Shown: positions 1-7,065 of the stretch, in pieces | How positions within the stretch are numbered: position 1 is the first letter of the stretch | Layout of the letters: each line of letters opens with the position of its first letter | DNA from: Gemmatimonadota bacterium | Lineage (GTDB): Bacteria; Gemmatimonadota; Gemmatimonadetes; Gemmatimonadales; Gemmatimonadaceae | Length of the DNA: 42,835 nt | Assembly (NCBI GenBank): GCA_016871895.1 | Contig: VHBO01000016.1 | Span: 1-42,835, forward strand | Direction of reading: 5' to 3' | The notes under the pieces: generated by a model | The model's database searches: none | What the model saw: only the letters and a program-made list of their open reading frames with translations | What the model was told of the DNA's origin: nothing | Program-made: the position numbers and the translations under genes

Positions 1-29
1 GTGCTCTAACCAAACTGAGCTACGCCCCC
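1..29 (-). tRNA. tRNA, 5' part only (cut by window edge)
   Basis: Read on the minus strand, this stretch gives a seven-base acceptor strand (GGGGGCG), TA, and a D-arm of the form GCTC-loop-GAGC. That is the 5' part of a tRNA whose anticodon lies outside the window. The amino-acid identity therefore cannot be read. It is the most downstream member of the minus-strand tRNA array that starts with tRNA-His near 497. Confidence 0.85.
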
Positions 30-113
30 TGACCTACGGACCACATCGCCAGGTGACGGAACGCCGCACCCAACCTGCCAGTCCTTCCTTCCAGCCCCAC
101 ACCCGTGGAGCCA

Positions 114-185
114 TAGCCCCAACGGGAATCGAACCCGTCTCTGCACCTTGAAAGGGTGCCGTCCTAGCCGATAGACGATGGGGCC
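114..185 (-). tRNA. tRNA-Glu (anticodon TTC)
   Basis: The minus strand folds into a full cloverleaf. The acceptor is GGCCCCA against TGGGGCT, with the G1-U72 pair often found in bacterial tRNA-Glu. The anticodon stem is GCACC/GGTGC around loop CTTTCAA, so the anticodon is TTC. The T-arm carries GGTTCGATTCC. The discriminator base is A and no CCA is encoded, so the end must be added by the CCA-adding enzyme. It follows a second Glu isoacceptor by 43 nt in the same array. Confidence 0.95.
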
Positions 186-228
186 CGATCGACCTGCGGT
201 CCTGCGCACCACCCTGCTGACCTACCCA

Positions 229-301
229 TAGCGGTAACGGGATTCGAACCCGTGTTCCAGCCTTGAGAGGGCTGTGTCCTAGTCCCCTAGACGATACCGC
301 C
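229..301 (-). tRNA. tRNA-Glu (anticodon CTC)
   Basis: The minus-strand cloverleaf has acceptor GGCGGTA/TACCGCT and an anticodon loop CTCTCAA between AGCC and GGCT, giving anticodon CTC for GAG codons. The T-loop GGTTCGAATCC is intact. No CCA is encoded. It is the second Glu isoacceptor in the array, and GAG is the favoured Glu codon expected in such GC-rich DNA. Confidence 0.95.
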
Positions 302-343
302 TCGTGTCCAGCTTCCCGCCTCCAGCCTTCAGCCTTTGCACCA

Positions 344-416
344 CAGGCCCGGAGGGAATCGAACCCCCAACCGCCGGTTTTGGAGACCGGTGCTCTACCA
401 ATTGAGCTACGGACCT
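344..416 (-). tRNA. tRNA-Trp (anticodon CCA)
   Basis: The acceptor is AGGTCCG/CGGGCCT and the discriminator base is G, as is usual for bacterial tRNA-Trp. The anticodon stem CCGGT/ACCGG encloses loop CTCCAAA, so the anticodon is CCA. The T-arm contains GGTTCGATTCC. No 3' CCA is encoded. It lies 6 nt behind tRNA-His, so both probably come from one transcript. Confidence 0.95.
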
Positions 417-422
417 AGTCAG

Positions 423-497
423 GGTGGATGACGGGATTCGAACCCGCGACCCTCGGAACCACAATCCGATGCTCTAACCGACTGAGCTACATCCACC
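423..497 (-). tRNA. tRNA-His (anticodon GTG)
   Basis: The cloverleaf includes the extra 5' G(-1) facing C73, the hallmark of tRNA-His. The acceptor is GTGGATG/CATCCAC. The anticodon loop TTGTGGT lies between TCGGA and TCCGA and gives anticodon GTG. No CCA is encoded. It is the first gene of the minus-strand tRNA array, with a plausible promoter just upstream. Confidence 0.95.
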
Positions 498-530
498 AGA
501 CTCTCTGGGACCGTTCACCCAGAGCATTCA

Positions 531-559
531 AAAGTAGGTCCGCTCCGCCGCCGAATCAA
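531..559 (-). promoter_or_regulatory. Putative promoter of the tRNA array
   Basis: On the minus strand TTGATT (559-554) and TACTTT (536-531) are separated by 17 nt, a sigma70-like arrangement pointing into tRNA-His. Transcription would start near 524. A 7-bp hairpin (CTCTGGG, 8-nt loop, CCCAGAG; 503-524) lies between this point and the tRNA. The hexamers are only partial matches to consensus. Confidence 0.45.
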
Positions 560-604
560 CCGGGTGGCGCGCCAAACTTCTCGGCGCACCCCGACCGCCG
601 TCGC

Positions 605-1171
605 TCAGTCCTTCGCCCGGTCCATGTACTCGCCGGTGTTCGGGTTCACCCGCACCCGCTCCCCCGACGCGATGAATTCCGGCACCTGGATCGTGACGCC
701 GTTCTCGAGCACCGCCGGCTTCGAGCTCGCCGTCTTCGTCGCCGTCTTCATCACCGGCGCGGTCTCCGTGATCGTCAGATTCAGGAACTGCGGCAGCTGC
801 ACCGACATCGGCCGCCCATTATAGAACTCGACCATCACCATCATGTTGTCCTGCATCCACGGCGCGTTGTCCCCGAGCGTCTCCTCGTCCATCTCGAGCT
901 GCTCGTAGTTGTCCGTGTTCATGAAGTGATACGTCTCACCGCTCTTGTACAGGAACTGGAGCTCCTGCGTCTCCATATCCGCCTTGTGGATCTGGTCGTC
1001 GGCGCGGAACCGATGCTCGAAGTTGTTCCCCGAGCGCAGGTTCTTCAGCTTCGCCTGCACCATCGCGCGGAGGTTCCCCGGCGTGTGGTGACGGAACTCG
1101 ATGATGCGGCAGGGATCGCCCTCGAACACGATCACCATCCCGCGACGGATCTGCGTGGCTGGCAGCGCCAT
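605..1171 (-). CDS. efp: Elongation factor P
   Basis: EF-P binds between the P and E sites of the ribosome and helps form peptide bonds at polyproline stretches. The 188-residue product has the usual family length and the three expected beta-barrel domains: a KOW-like N-domain, a middle OB domain, and a C-terminal OB domain ending near VRVNPNTGEY. The loop that normally carries the modified Lys or Arg reads TPGNLRAM (residues 30-37). The tip position after PG is thus Asn33, with Leu34 and Arg35 following, instead of the PGKG form. Start ATG gives a canonical N-terminus (MALPATQIRRG). No clear Shine-Dalgarno is visible. It sits 107 nt upstream of the tRNA array, with its own putative promoter at 1218-1247. 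Confidence 0.97.
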   Translation of the reverse strand: MALPATQIRRGMVIVFEGDPCRIIEFRHHTPGNLRAMVQAKLKNLRSGNNFEHRFRADDQIHKADMETQELQFLYKSGETYHFMNTDNYEQLEMDEETLGDNAPWMQDNMMVMVEFYNGRPMSVQLPQFLNLTITETAPVMKTATKTASSKPAVLENGVTIQVPEFIASGERVRVNPNTGEYMDRAKD

Positions 1172-1217
1172 AGGTCGGACTCGGACAGAAGGAAGGTCTA
1201 AACCTCGACAGCCGCTG

Positions 1218-1247
1218 AATTTAGCCGACAGCGGCGCCGAGGGTCAA
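1218..1247 (-). promoter_or_regulatory. Putative efp promoter
   Basis: On the minus strand TTGACC (1247-1242) and TAAATT (1223-1218) are separated by 18 nt and face efp, leaving a leader of roughly 40 nt. The -35 hexamer overlaps the stop codon of the upstream tesA-like gene, so efp probably has its own promoter. The -35 matches consensus in 5 of 6 positions and the -10 in 4 of 6. Confidence 0.5.
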
Positions 1248-1963
1248 CGGGGCGCGGTGGGCGCCGCCAATATCGGCCCGAGGCTCGCCCACATCGCCCG
1301 CGCCGCCCGACGGGCCCCCTCCGCATTCGGATGGATCCCGTCGTCCTGGTTGAGCGCCGGCACCCCCGCGATGCCATCCAAGAAGAACGGGATCAATCCG
1401 ACCCCCTCGGCCGACGCGACCGCCCCGAAGGCGTCGTGGAACGCCCGCGTGTACGCCGGCCCGAGGTTTCGTGGGGCCTCCATCTGCGCGAGTAGGATCC
1501 GGGCAGTGGGATTCGCACGCCGCACCTTCCCGATGATCGCCCGCAGGTTCGCCCGCGTGGAGTCGACATCGAGCCCGCGGAGCCCATCGTTCGCCCCGGT
1601 CTCGATCACCACCACCGCCGCCGGGCCCCGCAGGAGCCAGTCGGTCCGACGGAGCGCCCCCGCCGAGGTCTCGCCGCTCAACCCGGCCCCGTCGATGCGC
1701 GCCGAGACCCCGAGCGAGTCGGCGATCCGCTGCAGGACCGCGGGGTACGCGGAGTCCGGGTCGAGCCCGAGCCCCGCCGTGAGACTCGTCCCGATGATCA
1801 GGACGCGCGGCACGGCGGTTGCCGCAGGCGCGGCCGCCTGGGTTGATTCCATCGCAGCCGCGGGAACGCCCGCCCCATCCGCCGTCTTCTCCTGGGAGCC
1901 GCCGCACGCCGCCAGCCCGAGCGCCGCGACGACCCGCCATCCGACCGTTTTGATCCGATCCAT
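1244..1963 (-). CDS. tesA: TesA-like SGNH-hydrolase lipoprotein (esterase/thioesterase)
   Basis: This is a 239-residue SGNH-family hydrolase, predicted to cleave ester or thioester bonds in the periplasm. It begins with a lipoprotein signal whose lipobox LAAC places the lipidated Cys at residue 20. A low-complexity Ala-rich linker (about 24-50) follows. The SGNH blocks are GTSLTAGLGL (nucleophile Ser60; the family's usual GDSL Asp is Thr here), Gly95, GANDG (Asn125) and DGIHP (Asp208/His211). The TesA-typical stretch after the nucleophile (AGLGL...AYP) is conserved. The start ATG at 1963 is supported by the signal peptide directly behind it. It diverges from ybbA, and the two start codons overlap. 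The tesA/ybbA/ybbP neighbourhood is also known from E. coli, where TesA is soluble rather than lipidated. Confidence 0.9.
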   Translation of the reverse strand: MDRIKTVGWRVVAALGLAACGGSQEKTADGAGVPAAAMESTQAAAPAATAVPRVLIIGTSLTAGLGLDPDSAYPAVLQRIADSLGVSARIDGAGLSGETSAGALRRTDWLLRGPAAVVVIETGANDGLRGLDVDSTRANLRAIIGKVRRANPTARILLAQMEAPRNLGPAYTRAFHDAFGAVASAEGVGLIPFFLDGIAGVPALNQDDGIHPNAEGARRAARAMWASLGPILAAPTAPR

Positions 1964-2654
1964 GCTCGCAGCCCGCGACCTCACGAAGGAATACCCGAGC
2001 GGCACCGGTGCGCTCGCCGTCCTCAAAGATGTCTCGTTCGACATCCCGCAGGGAGCGTTCGTCGCCATCGTCGGTCCCTCGGGGAGCGGCAAGACGACCC
2101 TCCTCGGCCTCCTCGCGGGGCTCGATCTCCCCTCGCGCGGGGCGGTCACCCTCGACGGCGTGGATCTCACCCGTCTCGACGAAGACGGCCGCGCGCGCCT
2201 CCGCGGCGAGAAGGTCGGCTTCATCTTCCAGAGCTTCCAGCTGATCCCGACGCTCACGGCCGTCGAGAACGTTCAGGTGCCGCTCGAGCTCCGCGGTGAG
2301 GCCGATGCCGCCGACCGCGCGCAGGATCTCCTCGCGCGCGTCGGGCTCTCGGGCCGCACGCACCACTACCCGACCCAACTCTCGGGTGGCGAGCAGCAGC
2401 GCGTCGCGATTGCACGCGCCTTCGTGAATCGCCCGCGCATCCTCTTCGCTGACGAACCGACCGGGAACCTCGACGGTGCCACGGGCGAGAAGATCGTCGC
2501 GCTCCTCGATGCGCTGAACCGCGAGTCGGGCGCCACGGTGGTGATCGTCACGCACGACCTCACGCTCGCGGAACACGCGCAGCGCGTGATCCGGCTGCGT
2601 GACGGCGTGGTGATCGAGGACCGGCCGGGCCGCGGCGCGCCGTCCCCCGTCTGA
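1962..2654 (+). CDS. ybbA: ABC transporter ATP-binding protein YbbA (LolD/MacB type)
   Basis: This 230-residue ATPase has Walker A GPSGSGKTT (38-46), the signature LSGGEQQR, Walker B with ADEPTGNLD, and a switch His in VIVTHD. The EPTGNLD sequence is typical of the MacB/LolD/FtsE class, which works with FtsX-type permeases. Start ATG at 1962 gives MLAARDLTKEY, the usual N-terminus. The longer upstream reading frame is antisense to tesA and is not believed. Its stop overlaps the ybbP start by one base (TGATG), which implies translational coupling. Together they would form a mechanotransmission-type exporter acting on a periplasmic or membrane substrate. Confidence 0.95.
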   Translation: MLAARDLTKEYPSGTGALAVLKDVSFDIPQGAFVAIVGPSGSGKTTLLGLLAGLDLPSRGAVTLDGVDLTRLDEDGRARLRGEKVGFIFQSFQLIPTLTAVENVQVPLELRGEADAADRAQDLLARVGLSGRTHHYPTQLSGGEQQRVAIARAFVNRPRILFADEPTGNLDGATGEKIVALLDALNRESGATVVIVTHDLTLAEHAQRVIRLRDGVVIEDRPGRGAPSPV

Positions 2655-5200
2655 TGCCGAGCCCCGCGCTCGCCCCGCTCCTGCGCCTCGCGTGGCGCGA
2701 GAGCCGGACCGCCCGTCGGCGACTCCTGCTCTATATGAGCTCGATCTCCCTCGGCGTCGCAGCGCTCGTCGCGATCGACTCCTTCGCGTCGAACGTCCAG
2801 GTCTCCATCGAGGCGCAATCGAAAGCCCTCCTCGGCGGCGACCTGAACCTCCGCGCGCGCGACGGCTTCACCCCGGCGATCGACTCCCTCCTCGACTCCC
2901 TCGGGACCGTCGGCATCCCCTCAGCGAAGGTGCAGAGCTTCGGCTCGATGGCGATCGTCCCGCGCACCGGGGCCACGCGCCTCTCGCAGGTGCGCGCCGT
3001 CGGCGAGGGCTACCCGTACTACGGCGAGGTCCTGACGGAGCCGGCCGGCGCGTGGGGCTCACTCCACGACGACCGGAACGCCTTCGTCGACCCGTCGCTG
3101 ATGATCTCGCTCGGCGCGCAGGTGGGCGACACGCTGAACGTCGGCTTCGCCCGCTTCGTGATCCGCGGACGGATCGTGAATGTCCCCGGCGACCCCGGCA
3201 TCGCCGGCACGGTCGCGCCTCGCATCTTCATTCCCGCCCGCTACCTCGCGGAGACGCAGCTCACCGGCTTCGGGAGCCGCGTGGAGCACGAAGTCGTGGT
3301 CCGGCTCCCCGAGGGGACCGATGCGACGGCCTGGGTCGCGCCATTCAAGACACGGTTCGACTCGCTCGGCGTCCGCGTGCGCACCGTGCAGGAGAACGAG
3401 GTGGACCTCACCGACGCGATCGCGCAGCTCGCGCGCTTCCTCGGCGTGGTCGGGCTCATCGCCCTGCTCCTCGGTGGCATCGGCGTCGCAAGCGGCGTGA
3501 ACGCCTTCGTGCAACGGAAGATCGATACCGTCGCCGTGCTCCGGTGTCTCGGCGCCTCGAGCGCGCAGGTGCTCGTGATCTACCTCGTGCAGGCGGGGGC
3601 GATGGGGTTCCTCGGTGCCGCCCTCGGCGCGGCGCTCGGTGTCGGCATCCAGCTCCTCCTGCCGGAACTCCTCACGGGGTTCCTCCCCGTCGATGTCTCC
3701 GTCACCCCCGTGCCGTCGGCAATCGCCCTCGGGATCGGAATCGGCGTCTGGGTCGCGATCGTCTTCGCGCTGCGGCCACTCCTCGTGCTCCGGCTCGTCT
3801 CCCCGTTGCAGGCGATCCGTCGCGACGATGCGGCGCTCGCAGCCTCCCGGCGCGGCGACCACTGGAGCTGGGCGGTGGATCTGGCGCTCCTCGGTAGCGT
3901 CTTCGGCCTCGCGGCGCTGCGCGCCGAGACGCTCGCGCAGGGGGCGTGGTTCACCGCGGGGATCCTCATCAGCCTCGGGATCCTCTACGGGAACGCCTCG
4001 CTTGTCGCGCGCCTCGCCCGCCGGCTCAGCTCGCCGCGCTGGCCGTACGTGGTGCGTCAGGGAATCGCGAACCTCTACCGCCCCGCGAGCCAGACCCGTT
4101 CGGTGATCCTCGCGCTCGGGTTCGGCTCGTTCCTCGTGACGACCAACATCCTCGTGCAGGCCAACCTCCTGCAGTCCTTCGACGTGACGGCGTCGGCGGC
4201 GCGCGGCAACCTCGTCTTCTTCGACGTGCAGGAGGACCAGCAGCCGGGACTCGACTCCCTCCTTCGGCAGCCGGGCAACGACGTCGTGACGACCACGCCG
4301 ATCGTGACGATGCGCCTGCAGGAGATCAACGGGCAGTCGACGCAGGCGTGGGCGGAGGCGAAGGGGCTCTCGCCACGCTACTGGGCGCTGCGGCGCGAGT
4401 ATCGCTCGACCTACCGCGACACGCTCGAGGCGACGGAGACGATCACGGCGGGGCGCTTCCACGGTGCGGCCGCCGCGACGGATACGCTGTACGAGTTCTC
4501 GTTCGAGGAGGACGTCGCACGAGACCTGCAGCTCACCGTCGGCGACATCGTCACGTGGGACGTGCAGGGCGTCCCGGTCCGGGCGCGGCTCACGAGCACG
4601 CGGCAGGTCGAATGGGGGCGGTTCCAGCCGAACTTCTTCGCCGTCTTCCAGTCGGCGGCGATCGCCGCGGCACCGAAGCAGTTCATCCTCGTGGCCGCGG
4701 TCCCGAGCGACACGGCAGTGGCGCTGCTCCAGCGCGACGCGGTCCGCCGCTATCCGAACGTCTCAAGCATCGACCTCTCGCTGATCCGCAACACGATCAC
4801 GCAGATCGTCGACCGTGTCACGCTGACGGTGCGCTTCCTCGCCCTCTTCAGCCTCGCGATGGCGGTCCCGGTGCTCTTCAGCGCGGTGGCGGCCACGCGA
4901 CGCGACCGACTCCGTGAGGGGGTCCTGCTCAAGACGCTCGGCGCGACGAAGGGGCAGATCGGTCGGATCCTGCTCTCGGAGTACGCTCTGCTCGGGTTGC
5001 TCGGCGCGCTGAGCGGGATGCTCCTCGCCTTCGGCGGGGCGTGGAGTCTCACGCATTTCGTCTTCCAAGGGGACTTCGCCCCCGCGCTCGGTCCCGCGGC
5101 GGCGATCGCCGGGGTGATGATGGGGCTCGCGATCGGGATCGGGCTGCTCACGGGGCGCGACGTCTTCCGCGAGACGCCGATGGCGGCGCTCCGCGAGTGA
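2654..5200 (+). CDS. ybbP: FtsX-family ABC permease YbbP
   Basis: The 848-residue permease has a first transmembrane helix near residues 20-40, then a large MacB-like periplasmic domain (about 40-240). An FtsX core with helices around 260-390 follows, then further helices and a second periplasmic domain (about 500-700), and a final FtsX core of three helices ending at the C-terminus. The duplicated FtsX architecture and the length match YbbP. Its start overlaps the ybbA stop, and its stop overlaps the start of a small membrane HEFGH protein. The YbbAP complex is thought to extract or release hydrophobic molecules in cooperation with TesA. The substrate here is unknown. Confidence 0.92.
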   Translation: MPSPALAPLLRLAWRESRTARRRLLLYMSSISLGVAALVAIDSFASNVQVSIEAQSKALLGGDLNLRARDGFTPAIDSLLDSLGTVGIPSAKVQSFGSMAIVPRTGATRLSQVRAVGEGYPYYGEVLTEPAGAWGSLHDDRNAFVDPSLMISLGAQVGDTLNVGFARFVIRGRIVNVPGDPGIAGTVAPRIFIPARYLAETQLTGFGSRVEHEVVVRLPEGTDATAWVAPFKTRFDSLGVRVRTVQENEVDLTDAIAQLARFLGVVGLIALLLGGIGVASGVNAFVQRKIDTVAVLRCLGASSAQVLVIYLVQAGAMGFLGAALGAALGVGIQLLLPELLTGFLPVDVSVTPVPSAIALGIGIGVWVAIVFALRPLLVLRLVSPLQAIRRDDAALAASRRGDHWSWAVDLALLGSVFGLAALRAETLAQGAWFTAGILISLGILYGNASLVARLARRLSSPRWPYVVRQGIANLYRPASQTRSVILALGFGSFLVTTNILVQANLLQSFDVTASAARGNLVFFDVQEDQQPGLDSLLRQPGNDVVTTTPIVTMRLQEINGQSTQAWAEAKGLSPRYWALRREYRSTYRDTLEATETITAGRFHGAAAATDTLYEFSFEEDVARDLQLTVGDIVTWDVQGVPVRARLTSTRQVEWGRFQPNFFAVFQSAAIAAAPKQFILVAAVPSDTAVALLQRDAVRRYPNVSSIDLSLIRNTITQIVDRVTLTVRFLALFSLAMAVPVLFSAVAATRRDRLREGVLLKTLGATKGQIGRILLSEYALLGLLGALSGMLLAFGGAWSLTHFVFQGDFAPALGPAAAIAGVMMGLAIGIGLLTGRDVFRETPMAALRE

Positions 5201-5754
5201 CGGGCACCGCGGCGACCCTCCGCGACTGGGCGACCGGGCGGTGGTGGTGGTGGCGCCTCCCACTCCTCCTCTGGCTCGTGCGCTCCGCGGCCGCGCCGCT
5301 CACTGACATCGACCAGGGTGGTGTCTTCGGCGGAATCACCTTCGGCGCGCACGAGTTCGGCCACCTGCTCTGGGCGCCCTTCGGGGAATGGATCGGGATC
5401 GCCGGTGGGAGCCTGACGCAGCTGCTCGTCCCGATCGGCGCGGCGGCCCTGATGGTGCGCTCGCGCGACTGGTTCGGGCTCGCGATTGCTGGGCTCTTCC
5501 TCGCGAGCAGCCTCAGGAACCTCGCGTGGTACGTGGCCGACGCGCGCGCCGAGGCGCTCCCCTTGGTGAGTATGTCACCGGACGGCGCGATCCACGACTG
5601 GAACTACCTGCTCGGCTCCCTTGGATGGCTCACGCGCGACGAGGCGCTCGCTGCCGCCCTGCGGCGGACGGGATGGGCGCTGGTCGTGGCCTCGACGCTC
5701 CTCGGGGCGGTCCTGCTCTGGTGGATGGCGACGGCGCCGCGGCGCGCCGATTAG
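5197..5754 (+). CDS. Integral membrane protein with HEFGH zinc-protease-like motif
   Basis: The GTG start overlaps the ybbP stop (GTGA), so I chose it over an upstream start inside ybbP. The 185-residue product has an N-terminal Trp-rich segment (WWWWR, about 16-20) followed by several hydrophobic helices. HEFGH (residues 52-56) sits at the edge of a helix and fits the HExxH zinc-binding motif of membrane-embedded site-2-type (M50-like) proteases. A second conserved-looking patch, HDWNYLL (133-139), could supply a further ligand. The classical M50 LDG motif is not visible, so peptidase activity is an inference. Coupling to ybbAP suggests a role in the same process. Confidence 0.7.
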   Translation: MTGTAATLRDWATGRWWWWRLPLLLWLVRSAAAPLTDIDQGGVFGGITFGAHEFGHLLWAPFGEWIGIAGGSLTQLLVPIGAAALMVRSRDWFGLAIAGLFLASSLRNLAWYVADARAEALPLVSMSPDGAIHDWNYLLGSLGWLTRDEALAAALRRTGWALVVASTLLGAVLLWWMATAPRRAD

Positions 5755-5764
5755 ACTTCGTGCA

Positions 5765-6034
5765 TCAGCGGGTCCGGCACTGCGGCCGCTGGGGCGGGAG
5801 CCCTGCGCATCGGATCGACTCGTCCATTCCCTGGGTGAGGGTGCCGCAGGCGGTGTTCACCGCGGTCCGCAGCGCCTCGAGGGAATCCTTCCCCGACGCG
5901 GCCGCGCAGTTCTCCGCCCCGTTGAAGGTGACGCAGGCGGAGCATTCCACCTGCTGCGCGCCGAGGGTGTTGTAGAGCAGGAGGCCACCGAAGCCGGTGG
6001 CGAGGGCGATGGTGATGACGGTGCTGCGCCGCAT
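5765..6034 (-). CDS. Small secreted or membrane-anchored Cys-rich protein
   Basis: The 89-residue protein is of no family that I recognise. Residues 5-24 form a hydrophobic N-terminal segment (signal peptide or anchor). The rest carries six cysteines (31, 34, 43, 63, 76, 86), including a CSAC pair, which suggests disulfides or a metal site outside the cytoplasm. An AGAGG Shine-Dalgarno lies 6 nt before ATG at 6034, which supports the gene. It converges with the HEFGH gene and diverges from ctaA with only 23 nt between the two start codons. The CxxC and the link to haem A synthase could hint at a redox or oxidase-assembly role, but this is speculative. Confidence 0.65.
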   Translation of the reverse strand: MRRSTVITIALATGFGGLLLYNTLGAQQVECSACVTFNGAENCAAASGKDSLEALRTAVNTACGTLTQGMDESIRCAGLPPQRPQCRTR

Positions 6035-6057
6035 AAGGAACCTCTGAGGGACGCGGG

Positions 6058-7065
6058 ATGACGCGCTTCGCAAGATACGGCTGGGCCGTGCTCGGCTTCA
6101 ATCTGCTGGTGATCCTCTGGGGTGCCTATGTGCGCGCCTCGGGGTCGGGCGCGGGGTGCGGTGCGCACTGGCCGCTCTGCAACGGCGTGGTGATCCCGCG
6201 GGCGCCGGCGCTTGAGACGATCATCGAGCTCACACACCGCGCGACCTCCGGAATCGCGCTCCTCCTGGTCGTGGGCCAGCTGGTGTGGGCCCGACGGATC
6301 GCGCCGCGGCGCGGCGCGCTCTGGTGGGCGGCGCACGCGGCGATGTGCCTGATGCTCACCGAGGCGCTGGTGGGTGCCGGGCTCGTCCTCTTCGAGATGG
6401 TCGCTGAGAACGCGAGCCTCGCGCGGGCGTGGTGGCTCGCGGCGCATCTGCTCAACACGTTCGGCCTGCTCGCGATGTTGGGGCTCGTCCCGTGGTTGGC
6501 CGCGCGGGCGGGCGCGACGGCGGGCGCGGAGGCGGCATCAGCCCGCGCGACGGGATCCGGCGCATCGGCACGTGCCGCGGCATCGGCGTTCTCGTTCCGC
6601 GGTGCGGTGCGCACGGCGTGGCGCGCCGCCGGCCGTGAGCGCGGCCTCCTCCTCGTCGCCCTCGGGGGTACGCTGCTCCTCGGGATGACGGGCGCGATCA
6701 CCGCCCTCGGCGACACGCTCTTCCCGTCGCGCTCCCTCGCGGAGGGGTTCGCGCAGGATGTCTCGCCGACCTCCCACCTGTTGGTCCGGCTCCGCGTGAT
6801 CCATCCGACGCTCGCGGTGGCGATGGCCGCGGTGCTGCTCCTGACGGCAGGCGTCTGTGCGGCGCGACGCCCATCGCCAGAGACCCGCCGATTCGGGATC
6901 GCGGTCGCCACCCTCGTGCTGACGCAGCTGCTGGCCGGGGTGGTGAATCTCGTCCTGCTCGCGCCGACCTGGATGCAGCTCGTCCACCTGCTGCTCGCCG
7001 ACCTGCTCTGGCTCGCGTTGGTCGGGCTCGCGGCCGCTACGCTGGCGACGGCCCCGCGGGATTGA
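6058..7065 (+). CDS. ctaA: Haem A synthase (COX15/CtaA family)
   Basis: Haem A synthase oxidises the methyl group of haem O to a formyl group, making haem A for aa3-type oxidases. The 335-residue protein is highly hydrophobic, with about eight helices in two four-helix halves. Family landmarks are the RASGSGAGC-xxWPLCNG stretch near residues 26-42 (paired Cys), ELTHR (His in helix 2), and the second-half IHPTLA histidine. An Ala-rich linker with ASARAT repeats (about 150-180) joins the halves and is longer than usual. ATG at 6058 has a GAGGG Shine-Dalgarno about 7 nt upstream. The 3' end overlaps the convergent manC gene by 29 nt. Confidence 0.95.
   Translation: MTRFARYGWAVLGFNLLVILWGAYVRASGSGAGCGAHWPLCNGVVIPRAPALETIIELTHRATSGIALLLVVGQLVWARRIAPRRGALWWAAHAAMCLMLTEALVGAGLVLFEMVAENASLARAWWLAAHLLNTFGLLAMLGLVPWLAARAGATAGAEAASARATGSGASARAAASAFSFRGAVRTAWRAAGRERGLLLVALGGTLLLGMTGAITALGDTLFPSRSLAEGFAQDVSPTSHLLVRLRVIHPTLAVAMAAVLLLTAGVCAARRPSPETRRFGIAVATLVLTQLLAGVVNLVLLAPTWMQLVHLLLADLLWLALVGLAAATLATAPRD

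Noticed and set aside
6-464. Short minus-strand open frames across the tRNA array
   Set aside because: They read through mature tRNA genes and have no family resemblance.
503-524. Hairpin before tRNA-His as an efp terminator
   Set aside because: No U-rich run follows and it lies downstream of a plausible promoter, so a leader structure is more likely.
428-1201. Long plus-strand open frame over tRNA-His and efp
   Set aside because: It runs antisense through a tRNA and a certain efp gene and encodes Arg/His-rich low-complexity sequence.
3059-4462. 467-residue minus-strand frame inside ybbP
   Set aside because: Its Arg/Glu/Asp-rich composition is the usual antisense shadow of a GC-rich gene; ybbP is well supported.
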